From an uncultured Microbacterium sp. (GTDB taxonomy: Bacteria; Actinomycetota; Actinomycetes; Actinomycetales; Microbacteriaceae), in assembly GCF_937927635.1 (NCBI RefSeq), contig NZ_CALBRW010000004.1:1-64000 (forward strand): 64,000 bases of DNA, given 5' to 3'. Both the position numbers and the translations under genes were made by a program. Of this stretch, positions 11,934 to 19,420 are shown piece by piece. Each line of letters starts with the position of its first letter. Within the stretch, counting starts at the first letter, position 1. Below the pieces are notes generated by a model, which was given only the letters and a program-made list of their open reading frames with translations, was not told the origin of the DNA and ran no database searches.

Positions 11934-11961
11934 GGGCATCCGACGAGGGAGCCGGATGCCC
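11934..11961 (-). terminator. Terminator after the secreted-protein operon, built from GGATGCC
   Basis: GGGCATCCG and CGGATGCCC form a nine-base-pair stem around a ten-base loop, seven bases after the stop codon of the last gene of the DUF6230/DUF6114 operon. There is no U-run. Both arms contain the heptamer that is over-represented in the window. Confidence 0.55.
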
Positions 11962-11967
11962 GGAGGG

Positions 11968-12738
11968 TCACTTCGACGCGACCATCCGCTGGTCGGTGTT
12001 GGTGTAGCTGATCGAATCGGCGATGGTGCCCACGAGCCCCATGTTCACGTGCAGCAGCCCGGGCTCCACATCGTCCAGCGACGGCGGAGTGTCGGCACCG
12101 AGCTGCACGAGTGTCTTCCCGTCCTGCCCCGTGGCCGTGAGCGAACCGAGGTAGACCGAGACGTGTCCCTTGAGCGACATCGTGTCGGCGTCGGTGACGA
12201 GGCCGTCCTTCTCCGGCGGGCGCACGGACAGCGAGAAGCCGGTGATCGTGATCGTGTCGGCGCTGATCTTCAGCACCGTGATGCGGCTGCCGTCGATCGT
12301 GGGGACGGTGACCAGCGCGATGGACTTCAGGCCGGTGAACGACAGCCCCTTGGACGACATCTGCGCGGGCGTCTTCGTGAACACCGGTGCGCCGTCGTCT
12401 GGCACGGCCGGAGTCGGAGTCGGCGTCGGAGTCGGCGTCGCCTCACCCGGAGTCTGCGTGCCCGGCAGCGCGCCATCGGGAGATTCCACCGGAGGCGTGG
12501 TCGCGCCGGGAAGCGGGATGCCCGGGATCGGGCTCCCGGATGCCGGAGCGGAGGGCGTCGGCGTCGGACTCGGCGTCGGAGTCGGGCTCGGGCTCGGCGT
12601 CGGGCACCAGATGAGCGGGATGCACAGTGCGGGGCGGACCGATGCCGGTGCAGCCGACGCGGCCCCCACCATCAGCGGTGTGCACAGCACGCACACGGCC
12701 GCCGCGGCGACCGCGCTCCAGCGCGACGACCTCTTCAC
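11968..12738 (-). CDS. Secreted protein with Pro/Thr-rich linker, third gene of the DUF6230/DUF6114 operon
   Basis: A 256-residue secreted protein of unknown function. A Sec signal peptide (about residues 1-30, ending near GAASAAP) is followed by a short Cys pair, a long linker of PTPSP-type repeats, and a C-terminal domain of about 130 residues rich in beta-branched residues (TITITGFSLSV). The phrase DADTMSLK resembles DADTVSIK in the DUF6230 protein of the same operon. The GTG at 12738 overlaps the DUF6114 stop as GTGA, with GGAGCGGG upstream, so translation is coupled. A start ten codons or fewer upstream is possible but has no better site. Confidence 0.78.
   Translation of the reverse strand: MKRSSRWSAVAAAAVCVLCTPLMVGAASAAPASVRPALCIPLIWCPTPSPSPTPTPSPTPTPSAPASGSPIPGIPLPGATTPPVESPDGALPGTQTPGEATPTPTPTPTPAVPDDGAPVFTKTPAQMSSKGLSFTGLKSIALVTVPTIDGSRITVLKISADTITITGFSLSVRPPEKDGLVTDADTMSLKGHVSVYLGSLTATGQDGKTLVQLGADTPPSLDDVEPGLLHVNMGLVGTIADSISYTNTDQRMVASK
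12410..12605 (-). repeat. Low-complexity (Ser/Thr)-Pro coding repeats
   Basis: Two blocks (about 12410-12441 and 12553-12605) of six- and twelve-base units such as GGAGTCGGCGTC encode TP and SP repeats in the linker of the secreted protein. Confidence 0.75.
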
Positions 12739-13139
12739 GATGCCCGCTCCGCACACCGTCGATCACGACGGGTGACGCGTCCGGGCATCCAGGCGACGAC
12801 GATGATCCCGCCGATGCAGCCCAGCAGCATCCCGATGATGAATCCGCCGAGGTTGACGCCCACGAGGGAGTACAGCGCGACGGCCAGGGCGATCACGCCG
12901 TAGAAGACGTGATGCGCGGGCATCAGCACCGCCAGCACGCCCAGCAGCACGAGCAGGAGGGGGATGATCGTGGCCTGCAGCCCCTCGATGCCGAGCTGGA
13001 TGTGCAGTTCACCGAAGTCCAGCTGCCCCGAGAAGAACATCTCGATGCCGCTGATCGCCAGCAGCACACCGCCGATCAGCGGCCGCCGTCGGCTCCAGGC
13101 GCGGAAGCCCGACGTGCCGCTCTGGCCGGCATCCGTCAT
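12735..13139 (-). CDS. DUF6114 family membrane protein
   Basis: A 134-residue integral membrane protein. After a short polar head (about 20 residues) there are four hydrophobic helices, the first beginning RRPLIGGVLLAISGIEMFFSG, which is the recognisable start of the DUF6114 family. It lies between two secreted proteins and both joints are tight. The start at 13139 has GGAG six bases upstream; the ATG at 13181, which overlaps the DUF6230 stop, is the alternative and would add 14 residues. The family is often next to DUF6230 genes in Streptomyces and relatives. Function is unknown; a membrane partner for the secreted proteins is my inference. Confidence 0.82.
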   Translation of the reverse strand: MTDAGQSGTSGFRAWSRRRPLIGGVLLAISGIEMFFSGQLDFGELHIQLGIEGLQATIIPLLLVLLGVLAVLMPAHHVFYGVIALAVALYSLVGVNLGGFIIGMLLGCIGGIIVVAWMPGRVTRRDRRCAERAS

Positions 13140-13171
13140 CGCCGTCTCCGGGGCCTGCTCGATCTCGTCGC

Positions 13172-13789
13172 TCAGAAGCATCCCTGCGATCCGTCCGTGA
13201 GCTCCAGCGTCATCCCGGTGAGGGTGAAGACGGATGCCTGGGTGCTCCACGCGGTCTGCTGCAGGTTCTTGATGCTGACGGTGTCGGCATCCTGGGCGAA
13301 GTCACCGGCCGAGCCCTTGGCACTGGTGTTGACGGTCGACGCGTCCACGCCGATGCGGATCGCCCCGAACGACGCGTCGCCCTTCAGGCCCGTCATGCCG
13401 ATCTGCAGGTCGGAGGCGCTGGCGGGGTTCCCGCCTCCACCGGCCTTGATCAGCACGCCGACCTTGCCGAGCGGTGTGTCGGAGACGACCGACTGGCACA
13501 GGTCCGCGAGCGTCGCGCTCTTGATGTTGGCGATGGCCACGGAGTGCTCGCCGCCCTCGGTATCCTTCGTGACGCCGGCGTACTGCGAGAATCCGGTGCC
13601 CTCCAGCTGGCTGGCGCTGATCTGGAACTGGCTGCCCGACACGGCGAACGACACGGGCACCTGCCCCTGCGCGACACCGCCCATCAGCACGGCCGCGACG
13701 ATCCCGACGGGGACGGCGGCGAGCGTGATGCGGCCTGCGTGCGTGCCGGTGGCCTTCGTGATCAGTTTCTTCGGGCTGCGGAACTTCAT
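13172..13789 (-). CDS. DUF6230 family secreted or membrane-anchored protein
   Basis: A 205-residue protein whose relatives in Streptomyces are often loosely labelled cholesterol esterase; I see no esterase motif. It has a basic head, one hydrophobic segment (about residues 20-42, ending GVAQGQ) and a beta-rich exported part. The C-terminal segment with DADTVSIKNLQQTAW and SVFTLTGMTLEL is the family hallmark. The single Cys residues near 145 of the family are not catalytic in any known way. The start is ATG with a perfect AGGAGG five bases upstream. It is the first gene of the operon and faces tetR across a palindrome. Confidence 0.85.
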   Translation of the reverse strand: MKFRSPKKLITKATGTHAGRITLAAVPVGIVAAVLMGGVAQGQVPVSFAVSGSQFQISASQLEGTGFSQYAGVTKDTEGGEHSVAIANIKSATLADLCQSVVSDTPLGKVGVLIKAGGGGNPASASDLQIGMTGLKGDASFGAIRIGVDASTVNTSAKGSAGDFAQDADTVSIKNLQQTAWSTQASVFTLTGMTLELTDGSQGCF

Positions 13790-13830
13790 CGATCCTCCTG
13801 GTCGGTCGCGTCGACATCGGCGCTCCTGCC

Positions 13831-13858
13831 AGAATACCGCTCATTGACTACTAGTCAA
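13831..13858 (-). promoter_or_regulatory. Promoter of the DUF6230 operon
   Basis: On the minus strand TTGACT (13858-13853) and TATTCT (13836-13831) are separated by 16 bases, the best sigma-70-like pair in the window. The -35 lies inside the palindrome bound, most likely, by the TetR protein. Confidence 0.7.
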
Positions 13859-13859
13859 T
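13843..13859. promoter_or_regulatory. Palindromic operator between the DUF6230 operon and tetR
   Basis: ATTGACTACTAGTCAAT is a perfect inverted repeat of two eight-base arms around one central base. Size, symmetry and place (covering the -35 of the operon, upstream of tetR) are typical of a TetR-family operator that controls both directions. Confidence 0.75.
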
Positions 13860-13871
13860 ACCACTCGCCGA

Positions 13872-13877
13872 TAAGAT
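13872..13877 (+). promoter_or_regulatory. -10 element of tetR (leaderless)
   Basis: TAAGAT ends six bases before the tetR ATG and there is no ribosome site between them. The palindrome lies just upstream, where -35 contacts would fall. Confidence 0.5.
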
Positions 13878-13883
13878 CGCCTC

Positions 13884-14483
13884 ATGCCTGCAGAGCGCCG
13901 CGCCCGACTCACCCCGGACCAGCGCCGAGCCCAGCTCATCGCCGTGGGCGTGAACTTCCTCGCCGATCACACCCTCGACGAGCTGACGATGGAGGCGCTG
14001 GCGCAGCAGGCCGGTGTGTCGCGTCCGCTCGTGTTCCACTACTTCGACACGCGTCAGGGCATGCACCTCGCGGTGATCGCCACCGCCAGGGACAGCCTTC
14101 TGCAGGCCACCGAGCCCCGTCCGGACCTCCCGCCGCACGAGCGGCTCCGCGACACGCTGATGCGCATCGCCGACTTCGTGCAGCAGCACCAGGGCACGTT
14201 CCACTCGCTGGTGCGGGGCATCGCCAGCGGGGACTCCGCCGTGCGAGCCGTGGTGGACGAATCGCGCGTGCGCAACGCCGAGCGTCTCGTGGAGGCGTTC
14301 ACGGAGCTCGGCACCCCCGACTCCCCCGCGCTGCGCATGGCGCTGCGCGCCTGGGTGGCGTTCACCGAGGAGACGCTGATCAGCCTGCTCGTCGAGCGCG
14401 ACACGCCGCCTGCTGACGTCGTGCGCTTCCTGGTGGGCACGCTCGACGGCGTGGTCGCCTCGGCCGGAGAGCTCGATCTCTGA
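13884..14483 (+). CDS. TetR/AcrR family transcriptional regulator
   Basis: A 199-residue regulator. Residues about 14-60 form the TetR helix-turn-helix (TMEALAQQAGVSRPLVFHYF is the recognition region), followed by an all-helical ligand domain with no recognisable ligand class. It is divergent from the DUF6230 operon with a 94-base gap containing a perfect palindrome, so it most likely represses both itself and the operon and is released by an unknown small molecule. The message is probably leaderless. The gene ends in a stop codon that forms an inverted repeat with the stop of the pseudouridine synthase gene. Family assignment is secure; target assignment is inference. Confidence 0.92.
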   Translation: MPAERRARLTPDQRRAQLIAVGVNFLADHTLDELTMEALAQQAGVSRPLVFHYFDTRQGMHLAVIATARDSLLQATEPRPDLPPHERLRDTLMRIADFVQQHQGTFHSLVRGIASGDSAVRAVVDESRVRNAERLVEAFTELGTPDSPALRMALRAWVAFTEETLISLLVERDTPPADVVRFLVGTLDGVVASAGELDL

Positions 14484-14491
14484 GGGCTCAG
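14480..14491. terminator. Convergent stop-codon palindrome (tetR / rluD)
   Basis: CTGAG-GG-CTCAG contains the TGA stop codons of both genes, one on each strand. It may act as a minimal bidirectional end signal. Confidence 0.35.
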
Positions 14492-15426
14492 TCCGCCGAG
14501 GAGCGCCCGGGATCGAGCACGTCGAGGGCGTGCACGAAGTCCGCGGGATACGGCGATTCGAAGCTCACCCACTCCCCCGTCGTCGGGTGTGTGAACGCCA
14601 GCCGGTGGGCGTGCAGCCACTGCCTGGTGAGCCCCAGCCGTTCTGAGAGCGTGGGGTCCGCGCCGTACAGCGGGTCGCCGACGCACGGATGCCGGTGGGC
14701 CGCCATGTGCACGCGGATCTGGTGCGTGCGCCCGGTCTCGAGGTGGATCTCGAGCAGCGACGCGCGCGGGAACGCCTCGAGCGTCTCGTAGTGGGTCACC
14801 GAGGGCTTGCCGTCGGCGACGACCGCGAACTTCCAATGATGGTGCGGATGCCGCCCGATCGGCGCGTCGATCGTGCCGGCGAGCGGATCGGGATGCCCCT
14901 GCACGACCGCGTGGTAGATCTTCTGCACCGTGCGCTCCTTGAAGGCGCGCTTGAGCACGGTGTACGCCTGCTCGGTCTTGGCGACCACCATCAGACCGCT
15001 GGTGCCGACATCCAGCCGGTGCACCACGCCCTGCCGTTCGGCGGCGCCGCTGGTGGCGATGCGGAACCCGGCCGCGGCCAGGGCCCCGACCACCGTGGGA
15101 CCCTCCCAGCCGACCGACGGATGCGCGGCGACGCCGGTGGGCTTGTCCACCACCACGATGTCGTCGTCGTCGTAGACGATCCCCAGTTCCGGGACGGCGA
15201 TGGGCACGACCCGCGGCTCCTGCTTCGGCGTCCAGGTGACCTCGAGCCAGCCGCCGGCGCGCAGCCGATCGGACTTGCCGAGCACCGCGCCGTCCAGCAC
15301 GACGCCGCCCGCCTCCGCCACCTCGGCGGCGAAGGTGCGGGAGAAGCCCAGCATCTTCGCCAAGGCGGCGTCGACGCGGGAGCCTTCCAGCCCGTCCGGC
15401 ACGGGCAGGCTGCGCGAGGAGGCCAC
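14488..15426 (-). CDS. rluD: RluA/RluD family 23S rRNA pseudouridine synthase
   Basis: A 312-residue enzyme that isomerises uridines in large-subunit rRNA. It has an N-terminal S4 RNA-binding domain (residues about 14-75, SRVDAALAKMLGFSR) and the catalytic core with the signature HRLDVGTSGLMVVAKT, where the Asp is the nucleophile; RTHQIRVHMA is the second family motif. The start is GTG at 15426, two bases after the lspA stop, giving an lspA-rluD operon as in many bacteria. RluD rather than another RluA member is the usual name for this lspA-linked copy; the exact target sites are not visible. Confidence 0.9.
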   Translation of the reverse strand: MASSRSLPVPDGLEGSRVDAALAKMLGFSRTFAAEVAEAGGVVLDGAVLGKSDRLRAGGWLEVTWTPKQEPRVVPIAVPELGIVYDDDDIVVVDKPTGVAAHPSVGWEGPTVVGALAAAGFRIATSGAAERQGVVHRLDVGTSGLMVVAKTEQAYTVLKRAFKERTVQKIYHAVVQGHPDPLAGTIDAPIGRHPHHHWKFAVVADGKPSVTHYETLEAFPRASLLEIHLETGRTHQIRVHMAAHRHPCVGDPLYGADPTLSERLGLTRQWLHAHRLAFTHPTTGEWVSFESPYPADFVHALDVLDPGRSSAD

Positions 15427-15428
15427 GC

Positions 15429-16001
15429 TCAGCTCTCGGTCGCGGCCGAGGCCGCATCCTGGCTCGCGGCATCCGCAGCATCCGCATGATCGCGCTCGCG
15501 CGTGCCGTCCAGGCGCAGACCGATGACCACCAGCAGCGCCACGGAGATCATGCCGGTGACGATGAAGATGTCGGCCACGTTGAAGATCGCGGGGATCATC
15601 CACGGCATCGAGATCATGTCCACGACGTGCCCCACGGCGAAGCCGGGCTCGCGGAGAAGTCGATCGGTCAGGTTTCCCAGCACGCCGCCCAGCAGGCAGC
15701 CCAGCACCACGGCCCACAGCCGGGAGCGCACGGCCACCGTCTTCCAGATGATGACGACGGCCACCACCGCGAGGGCGATCGTGAAGATCCAGGTCATGCC
15801 GGCGCCGATGGAGAACGCGGCGCCGGAGTTGCGGATGTAGAACAGCTGGAGGAACTCCCCCAGCACCGGGACGGCCTTCTCAGAGGGGAGGTGCTCGATG
15901 GTGAGGTACTTCACGAACTGATCGGCGGCCAGGACGACCATCGCGAGAATCGCGACGATCGCTCCGGCCGCCGACCGTCGAAGGGGACGACGTCCTGCCA
16001 A
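15429..16001 (-). CDS. lspA: Lipoprotein signal peptidase (SPase II)
   Basis: A 190-residue membrane aspartyl peptidase that removes signal peptides from diacylated prolipoproteins such as CtaC in this window. Four transmembrane helices are visible and the catalytic Asp pair is D113 (GNLTDRLL) and D144 (FNVADIFI). The C-terminal 30 residues are a polar Ala/Asp tail that most homologues lack and are probably dispensable. The start is a TTG eight bases after the divIVA stop with only a weak AGGT site, so translation may depend on the upstream gene. It is followed immediately by rluD. Confidence 0.95.
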   Translation of the reverse strand: MAGRRPLRRSAAGAIVAILAMVVLAADQFVKYLTIEHLPSEKAVPVLGEFLQLFYIRNSGAAFSIGAGMTWIFTIALAVVAVVIIWKTVAVRSRLWAVVLGCLLGGVLGNLTDRLLREPGFAVGHVVDMISMPWMIPAIFNVADIFIVTGMISVALLVVIGLRLDGTRERDHADAADAASQDAASAATES

Positions 16002-16008
16002 GAGTGAC

Positions 16009-16599
16009 CTACAGGCCGATGGCCGAGACCGGAGTCGAGTCGGAACCCGACTTCTGGTCCAGGTCGCGCAGCTGACCCTCGATCATGGCGCGGAGCTTGC
16101 TGCGGTAGTCGCGCTCGAACTCGCGCAGCTCGGTGATGCGGCTCTCGAGCGTGTTGCGCTCGCGCTCGAGTCGTGCGGACTCCTCGCGCTGCTTGGCCTC
16201 GGCCTGAGTGCGGATGCGGGAGACCTCGGCCTCCGCGTCGGCGATGAGCTGCTTGCGCTTGGCCTCGCCCTCGGCGACGTGCTCGTCATGCAGGCGCTGG
16301 GCCAGCTCGATGATGCCCGCGGACGTGCCGGTGGCCGATGCACCGCTGACGGGCGCAGGAGTGGGAGCGGCAGGCTCGGCGGGGGCGGAGAAGGCAGGAG
16401 TCTCGGCGACCGGCTGCGAGCTCTGGCCCGCCTCGAGGGCGGCGAGCTTCGACTTCAGGTCGTTGTTCTCCTCGATGGTCTTGCGCCATTCAACGACGAT
16501 CTCGTCGAGGTAGTCATCGACCTCTTCGGGGTCGAAGCCGTCCTTGAATCGGACGTGCTGGAACTCCTTGTGGACGACGTCATCCGGGGTAAGTGCCAT
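16009..16599 (-). CDS. divIVA: DivIVA/Wag31 polar growth scaffold
   Basis: A 196-residue DivIVA protein that binds curved membrane at the poles and septum and recruits the wall-growth machinery in Actinobacteria. The N-terminal lipid-binding part is conserved (ALTPDDVVHKEFQHVRFKDG then Y-x-EVDDYLDEI). A coiled coil follows, interrupted by an Ala/Pro/Ser-rich linker at about residues 66-100, then a long Glu/Arg-rich coiled coil to about residue 175. The frame is open upstream, but ATG 16599 has AGAGGAG six bases before it and gives the family N-terminus. It lies downstream of sepF and yggT, the standard order. Confidence 0.96.
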   Translation of the reverse strand: MALTPDDVVHKEFQHVRFKDGFDPEEVDDYLDEIVVEWRKTIEENNDLKSKLAALEAGQSSQPVAETPAFSAPAEPAAPTPAPVSGASATGTSAGIIELAQRLHDEHVAEGEAKRKQLIADAEAEVSRIRTQAEAKQREESARLERERNTLESRITELREFERDYRSKLRAMIEGQLRDLDQKSGSDSTPVSAIGL

Positions 16600-16694
16600 G
16601 GGTGGCTCCTCTTTCGATGAGTTCTTCTCGCCAGTCGTTGAAGATGGCGTGGTGTTTCTGCCGACGCGTACCCGCGGCGCGCGTCTGGGAGCCA

Positions 16695-16700
16695 AGCATA
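16695..16700 (-). promoter_or_regulatory. -10 element of divIVA
   Basis: TATGCT on the minus strand, in the 148-base gap behind the yggT gene, would give divIVA its own transcript with a leader of about 88 bases. The -35 is unclear. Confidence 0.4.
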
Positions 16701-16747
16701 GCCCCCCAGTCTGTGCGGCGCGATGCCCCGGAGTCAGCTTCGAGGTG

Positions 16748-17044
16748 TCACAGGGCGCCGGCGACCGTCATCAGGATCAGCACGACGATCATCGTCAGCG
16801 CGAAGCCGAAGTCCAGCGAGATCGTGCCCATCCGCATGGGCGGGACCAGCCGCCGGAAGAACCGGATCGGCGGGTCGGTGATCGTGAAGATGACCTCCGC
16901 CGCGATCAGACCCGCGCCCTTCGGACGCCATCCGCGCACGAACAGCGGGATGTACTCCAGCACCAGCCGCACGATGAGGACGAGCAGGTACAGCGTCAGC
17001 ACCAGCTCGGCGATGCCGCCGATGATGCCGAGGACGGTCGACAA
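16748..17044 (-). CDS. YggT family membrane protein
   Basis: A 98-residue protein with two YggT-type hydrophobic helices (about residues 8-30 and 72-95) and the conserved central segment TDPPIRFFRRLVPP. In Actinobacteria and cyanobacteria the family is linked to sepF and division; a direct role is not established for this protein. It begins with a TTG two bases after the sepF stop, without a good ribosome site, so it is probably translated by coupling. Its small size is normal for the family. Confidence 0.88.
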   Translation of the reverse strand: MSTVLGIIGGIAELVLTLYLLVLIVRLVLEYIPLFVRGWRPKGAGLIAAEVIFTITDPPIRFFRRLVPPMRMGTISLDFGFALTMIVVLILMTVAGAL

Positions 17045-17046
17045 GG

Positions 17047-17553
17047 TCAGGAGTCGAACGAGGCGGAGCTCGCCTGGGCGATGCCGCCCTGACCCGACAC
17101 CGCGATGTTCTCCGGCGAGAGCAGGAACACCTTGCTGGTGACCCGCTCGATGCGCCCGTACAGCCCGAGCGAGAGTCCGCTGGCGAAGTCGATCAGTCGC
17201 CGTGCCTCGGCATCGCTCATCTGCGACAGGTTGATGATCACCGGGATGCCGTCACGGAAGTTCTCGGCGATGACCTGCGCGTCACGATACTGCTTGGGGT
17301 GCACGGTGAGGATCTCGTTGACCGCGCCCGCGGCGGGCTGACGCACGGCGGTCGGGCGACGCAGCGGGGTGACGGGCGCGGGGGCCTGCTCCTCGCGCTC
17401 GCGCTCGTGCTCGCGTGGTGCGCGGACGGGTGCCTGCACAGCCTCGTCCTCGTATCCCTCTTCCTCGTCGGCGAGGCCGAGATACACCATGGTCTTCTTC
17501 AGCGGGTTACCCATCGTGTCCTCCGGTTCGAACGGTTCGGGCTGGTCTGGCAT
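17047..17553 (-). CDS. sepF: SepF, FtsZ membrane anchor
   Basis: A 168-residue SepF. The N-terminal amphipathic helix that binds the membrane (GNPLKKTMVYLGLADEEEG) is followed by a variable acidic and Pro/Arg-rich linker to about residue 75, then the globular SepF core (TVHPKQYRDAQVIAENFRDG, and DFASGLSLGLYGRIERVT for dimerisation). It tethers the FtsZ ring to the membrane; actinobacteria lack FtsA, so SepF is the main anchor. It is located between yggS and yggT, five bases from the yggS stop. Confidence 0.96.
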   Translation of the reverse strand: MPDQPEPFEPEDTMGNPLKKTMVYLGLADEEEGYEDEAVQAPVRAPREHEREREEQAPAPVTPLRRPTAVRQPAAGAVNEILTVHPKQYRDAQVIAENFRDGIPVIINLSQMSDAEARRLIDFASGLSLGLYGRIERVTSKVFLLSPENIAVSGQGGIAQASSASFDS

Positions 17554-17558
17554 TCAGA

Positions 17559-18239
17559 TTAACCCCGGTCGGGGCGCGGTCCGGTGATTGCGGAACCGAT
17601 CCGCAGGTGTGTCGCGCCGGCCTCGACGGCCTGCACGAAGTCGTTGGTCATCCCTGCCGAGATCCACGTCGCCTCCGGGGCGAGGAGGCGGATGCGGTCC
17701 GCGACCGCGCGCAGCCGCGCGAAGGCCGAGGAGGGATCCTCATCGAGCGGGGCGACGGCCATCACGCCGCGCAGGCGCAGCGTGTCCAGGCTCAGCACGT
17801 GCTCGGCCAGGGTCTCGGCATCCGCGGTCGTGCTGCCGCCTCGATCGGCGTCGTCGGTGAGGTTGACCTGCACCAGAACGTCCAGCACGCGATCATCGTC
17901 CGCGGCGCGATGCAGGGCATCCGCCAGCCGCACCCGATCGACCGAGTGCACCACGTCGGATGCCCGGCGGATCGCGGCCGCCTTGTTGGTCTGCGCCTGC
18001 CCGATGAAGTGCCAGCGCATGTCCTGGACATCGCCGAGGGCTGCGCGCTTCGCCGTCAGCTCCTGCTGGCGGTTCTCACCCACCTCGCGCACGCCGAGGG
18101 CGTGCAGGTCGCGCACGAGCTGGGCGGGGTGGAACTTGGTGACCACGATCCGGGTGATCTCCCCCGGGTCGCGGCCGAACCGCCGCGCGGCCTCGGCGAT
18201 GCGCTCGTCGATCGCCGAGAGCCGCGCGGCGAGAGTCAC
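17559..18239 (-). CDS. YggS family pyridoxal-phosphate homeostasis protein
   Basis: A 226-residue PLP-binding TIM-barrel protein without known catalytic activity that buffers PLP in the cytoplasm. The PLP lysine lies in RIVVTKFHP, and the phosphate and ring contacts are in the segments QVNLTDD, GVMAVAP and SAGMTNDFVQAVEAGATHLRIG. The GTG start overlaps the ftsZ stop as GTGA, so translation is coupled to ftsZ. The position between ftsZ and sepF is conserved across Gram-positive bacteria; the reason for the link to division is not known. Confidence 0.94.
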   Translation of the reverse strand: MTLAARLSAIDERIAEAARRFGRDPGEITRIVVTKFHPAQLVRDLHALGVREVGENRQQELTAKRAALGDVQDMRWHFIGQAQTNKAAAIRRASDVVHSVDRVRLADALHRAADDDRVLDVLVQVNLTDDADRGGSTTADAETLAEHVLSLDTLRLRGVMAVAPLDEDPSSAFARLRAVADRIRLLAPEATWISAGMTNDFVQAVEAGATHLRIGSAITGPRPDRG

Positions 18240-19384
18240 TTCAGGAACTCGGGCACGTCGAGGTCGTCGTCGCTCCCGAACCCGGAATCGAAGCCGGATG
18301 CCACCGGCGCCGGCTTCGGCGAGACGGCGCGCGGGGCATCGATGCCCGTCTCCTCGACCGCGGCAGGCAGCTCGACCTCGGGCAGCGTCTGCGACACGGG
18401 GCGCTTGACCTCCAGCGGCTCGAGCTTCGGCAGCGGCTCGCCGCCGTCGAACCCGGCCGCGATCACGGTCACGCGCACCTCGTCGCCGAGCGTGTCGTCG
18501 ATGACCGTGCCGAAGATGATGTTGGCCTCGGGGTGCGCGGCCTCCTTGACGAGCTCCGCCGCGTCGTGGATCTCGAAGATGCCCAGGTTCGATCCGCCCT
18601 GGATCGACAGCAGCACGCCGTGCGCGCCCTCGATGGACGCCTCCAGCAGCGGGGACTCGACGGCCAGCTCGGCGGCCTTGATGGCGCGGTCGGCGCCGCG
18701 CGCCGAGCCGATGCCCATCAGCGCGGAGCCCGCACCCTGCATGACCGACTTGACGTCGGCGAAGTCGAGGTTGATGAGACCAGGGGTGGTGATGAGGTCG
18801 GTGATGCCCTGCACACCGGCGAGGAGCACCTGGTCGGCCGTGGCGAACGCCTCGATCATCGAGATGCCGCGGTCGCTGATCTCGAGGAGACGGTCGTTGG
18901 GCACCACGATGAGGGTGTCCACCTCCTCCTTCAGCTTGGCGACCCCTGCCTCCGCCTGGCTCTGGCGACGACGACCCTCGAACGAGAACGGCTTGGTCAC
19001 GACGCCGATGGTCAGGGCGCCGATCGACTTGGCGATGCGCGCCACGACCGGAGCGCCGCCGGTGCCGGTGCCACCGCCCTCACCGGCGGTGACGAAGACC
19101 ATGTCGGCGCCCGTCAGCGCCTGCTCGATCTCCTCGAGGTGGTCCTCGGCGGCGCGACGGCCGACCTCGGGGTCCGCACCCGCACCGAGGCCCCGGGTGA
19201 GCTCACGGCCCACGTCGAGCTTGACGTCGGCGTCGCTCATGAGCAGCGCCTGCGCGTCGGTGTTCACGGCGATGAACTCGACCCCGCGGAGCCCGAGTTC
19301 GATCATGCGGTTGACGGCGTTGACGCCGCCACCGCCGACGCCGACGACCTTGATCACGGCGAGGTAGTTCTGGTTCTGGCTCAT
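18236..19384 (-). CDS. ftsZ: Cell division GTPase FtsZ
   Basis: A 382-residue tubulin-like GTPase that forms the division ring. The nucleotide site is intact: GVGGGGVNAVNRM near residue 15, the tubulin signature GGGTGTG at 103-109, and the T7-loop NLDFADVKSVM. A 60-residue acidic and Pro-rich linker leads to the conserved C-terminal peptide DDDLDVPEFLK that binds SepF and FtsW. The ATG has GGAGG seven bases upstream. The 163-base gap behind ftsQ holds its own promoter with a MerR-type inverted repeat, so ftsZ can be transcribed independently of the genes upstream. Confidence 0.98.
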   Translation of the reverse strand: MSQNQNYLAVIKVVGVGGGGVNAVNRMIELGLRGVEFIAVNTDAQALLMSDADVKLDVGRELTRGLGAGADPEVGRRAAEDHLEEIEQALTGADMVFVTAGEGGGTGTGGAPVVARIAKSIGALTIGVVTKPFSFEGRRRQSQAEAGVAKLKEEVDTLIVVPNDRLLEISDRGISMIEAFATADQVLLAGVQGITDLITTPGLINLDFADVKSVMQGAGSALMGIGSARGADRAIKAAELAVESPLLEASIEGAHGVLLSIQGGSNLGIFEIHDAAELVKEAAHPEANIIFGTVIDDTLGDEVRVTVIAAGFDGGEPLPKLEPLEVKRPVSQTLPEVELPAAVEETGIDAPRAVSPKPAPVASGFDSGFGSDDDLDVPEFLK

Positions 19385-19420
19385 GGCCGGCCTCCGTTAT
19401 TCGAGCCTGACGAGGGAGAA

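Noticed and set aside
13140..13181. ATG at 13181 as start of the DUF6114 gene
   Set aside because: Its AGGG abuts the ATG without spacer, whereas the ATG at 13139 has GGAG at six bases. Kept as an alternative only.
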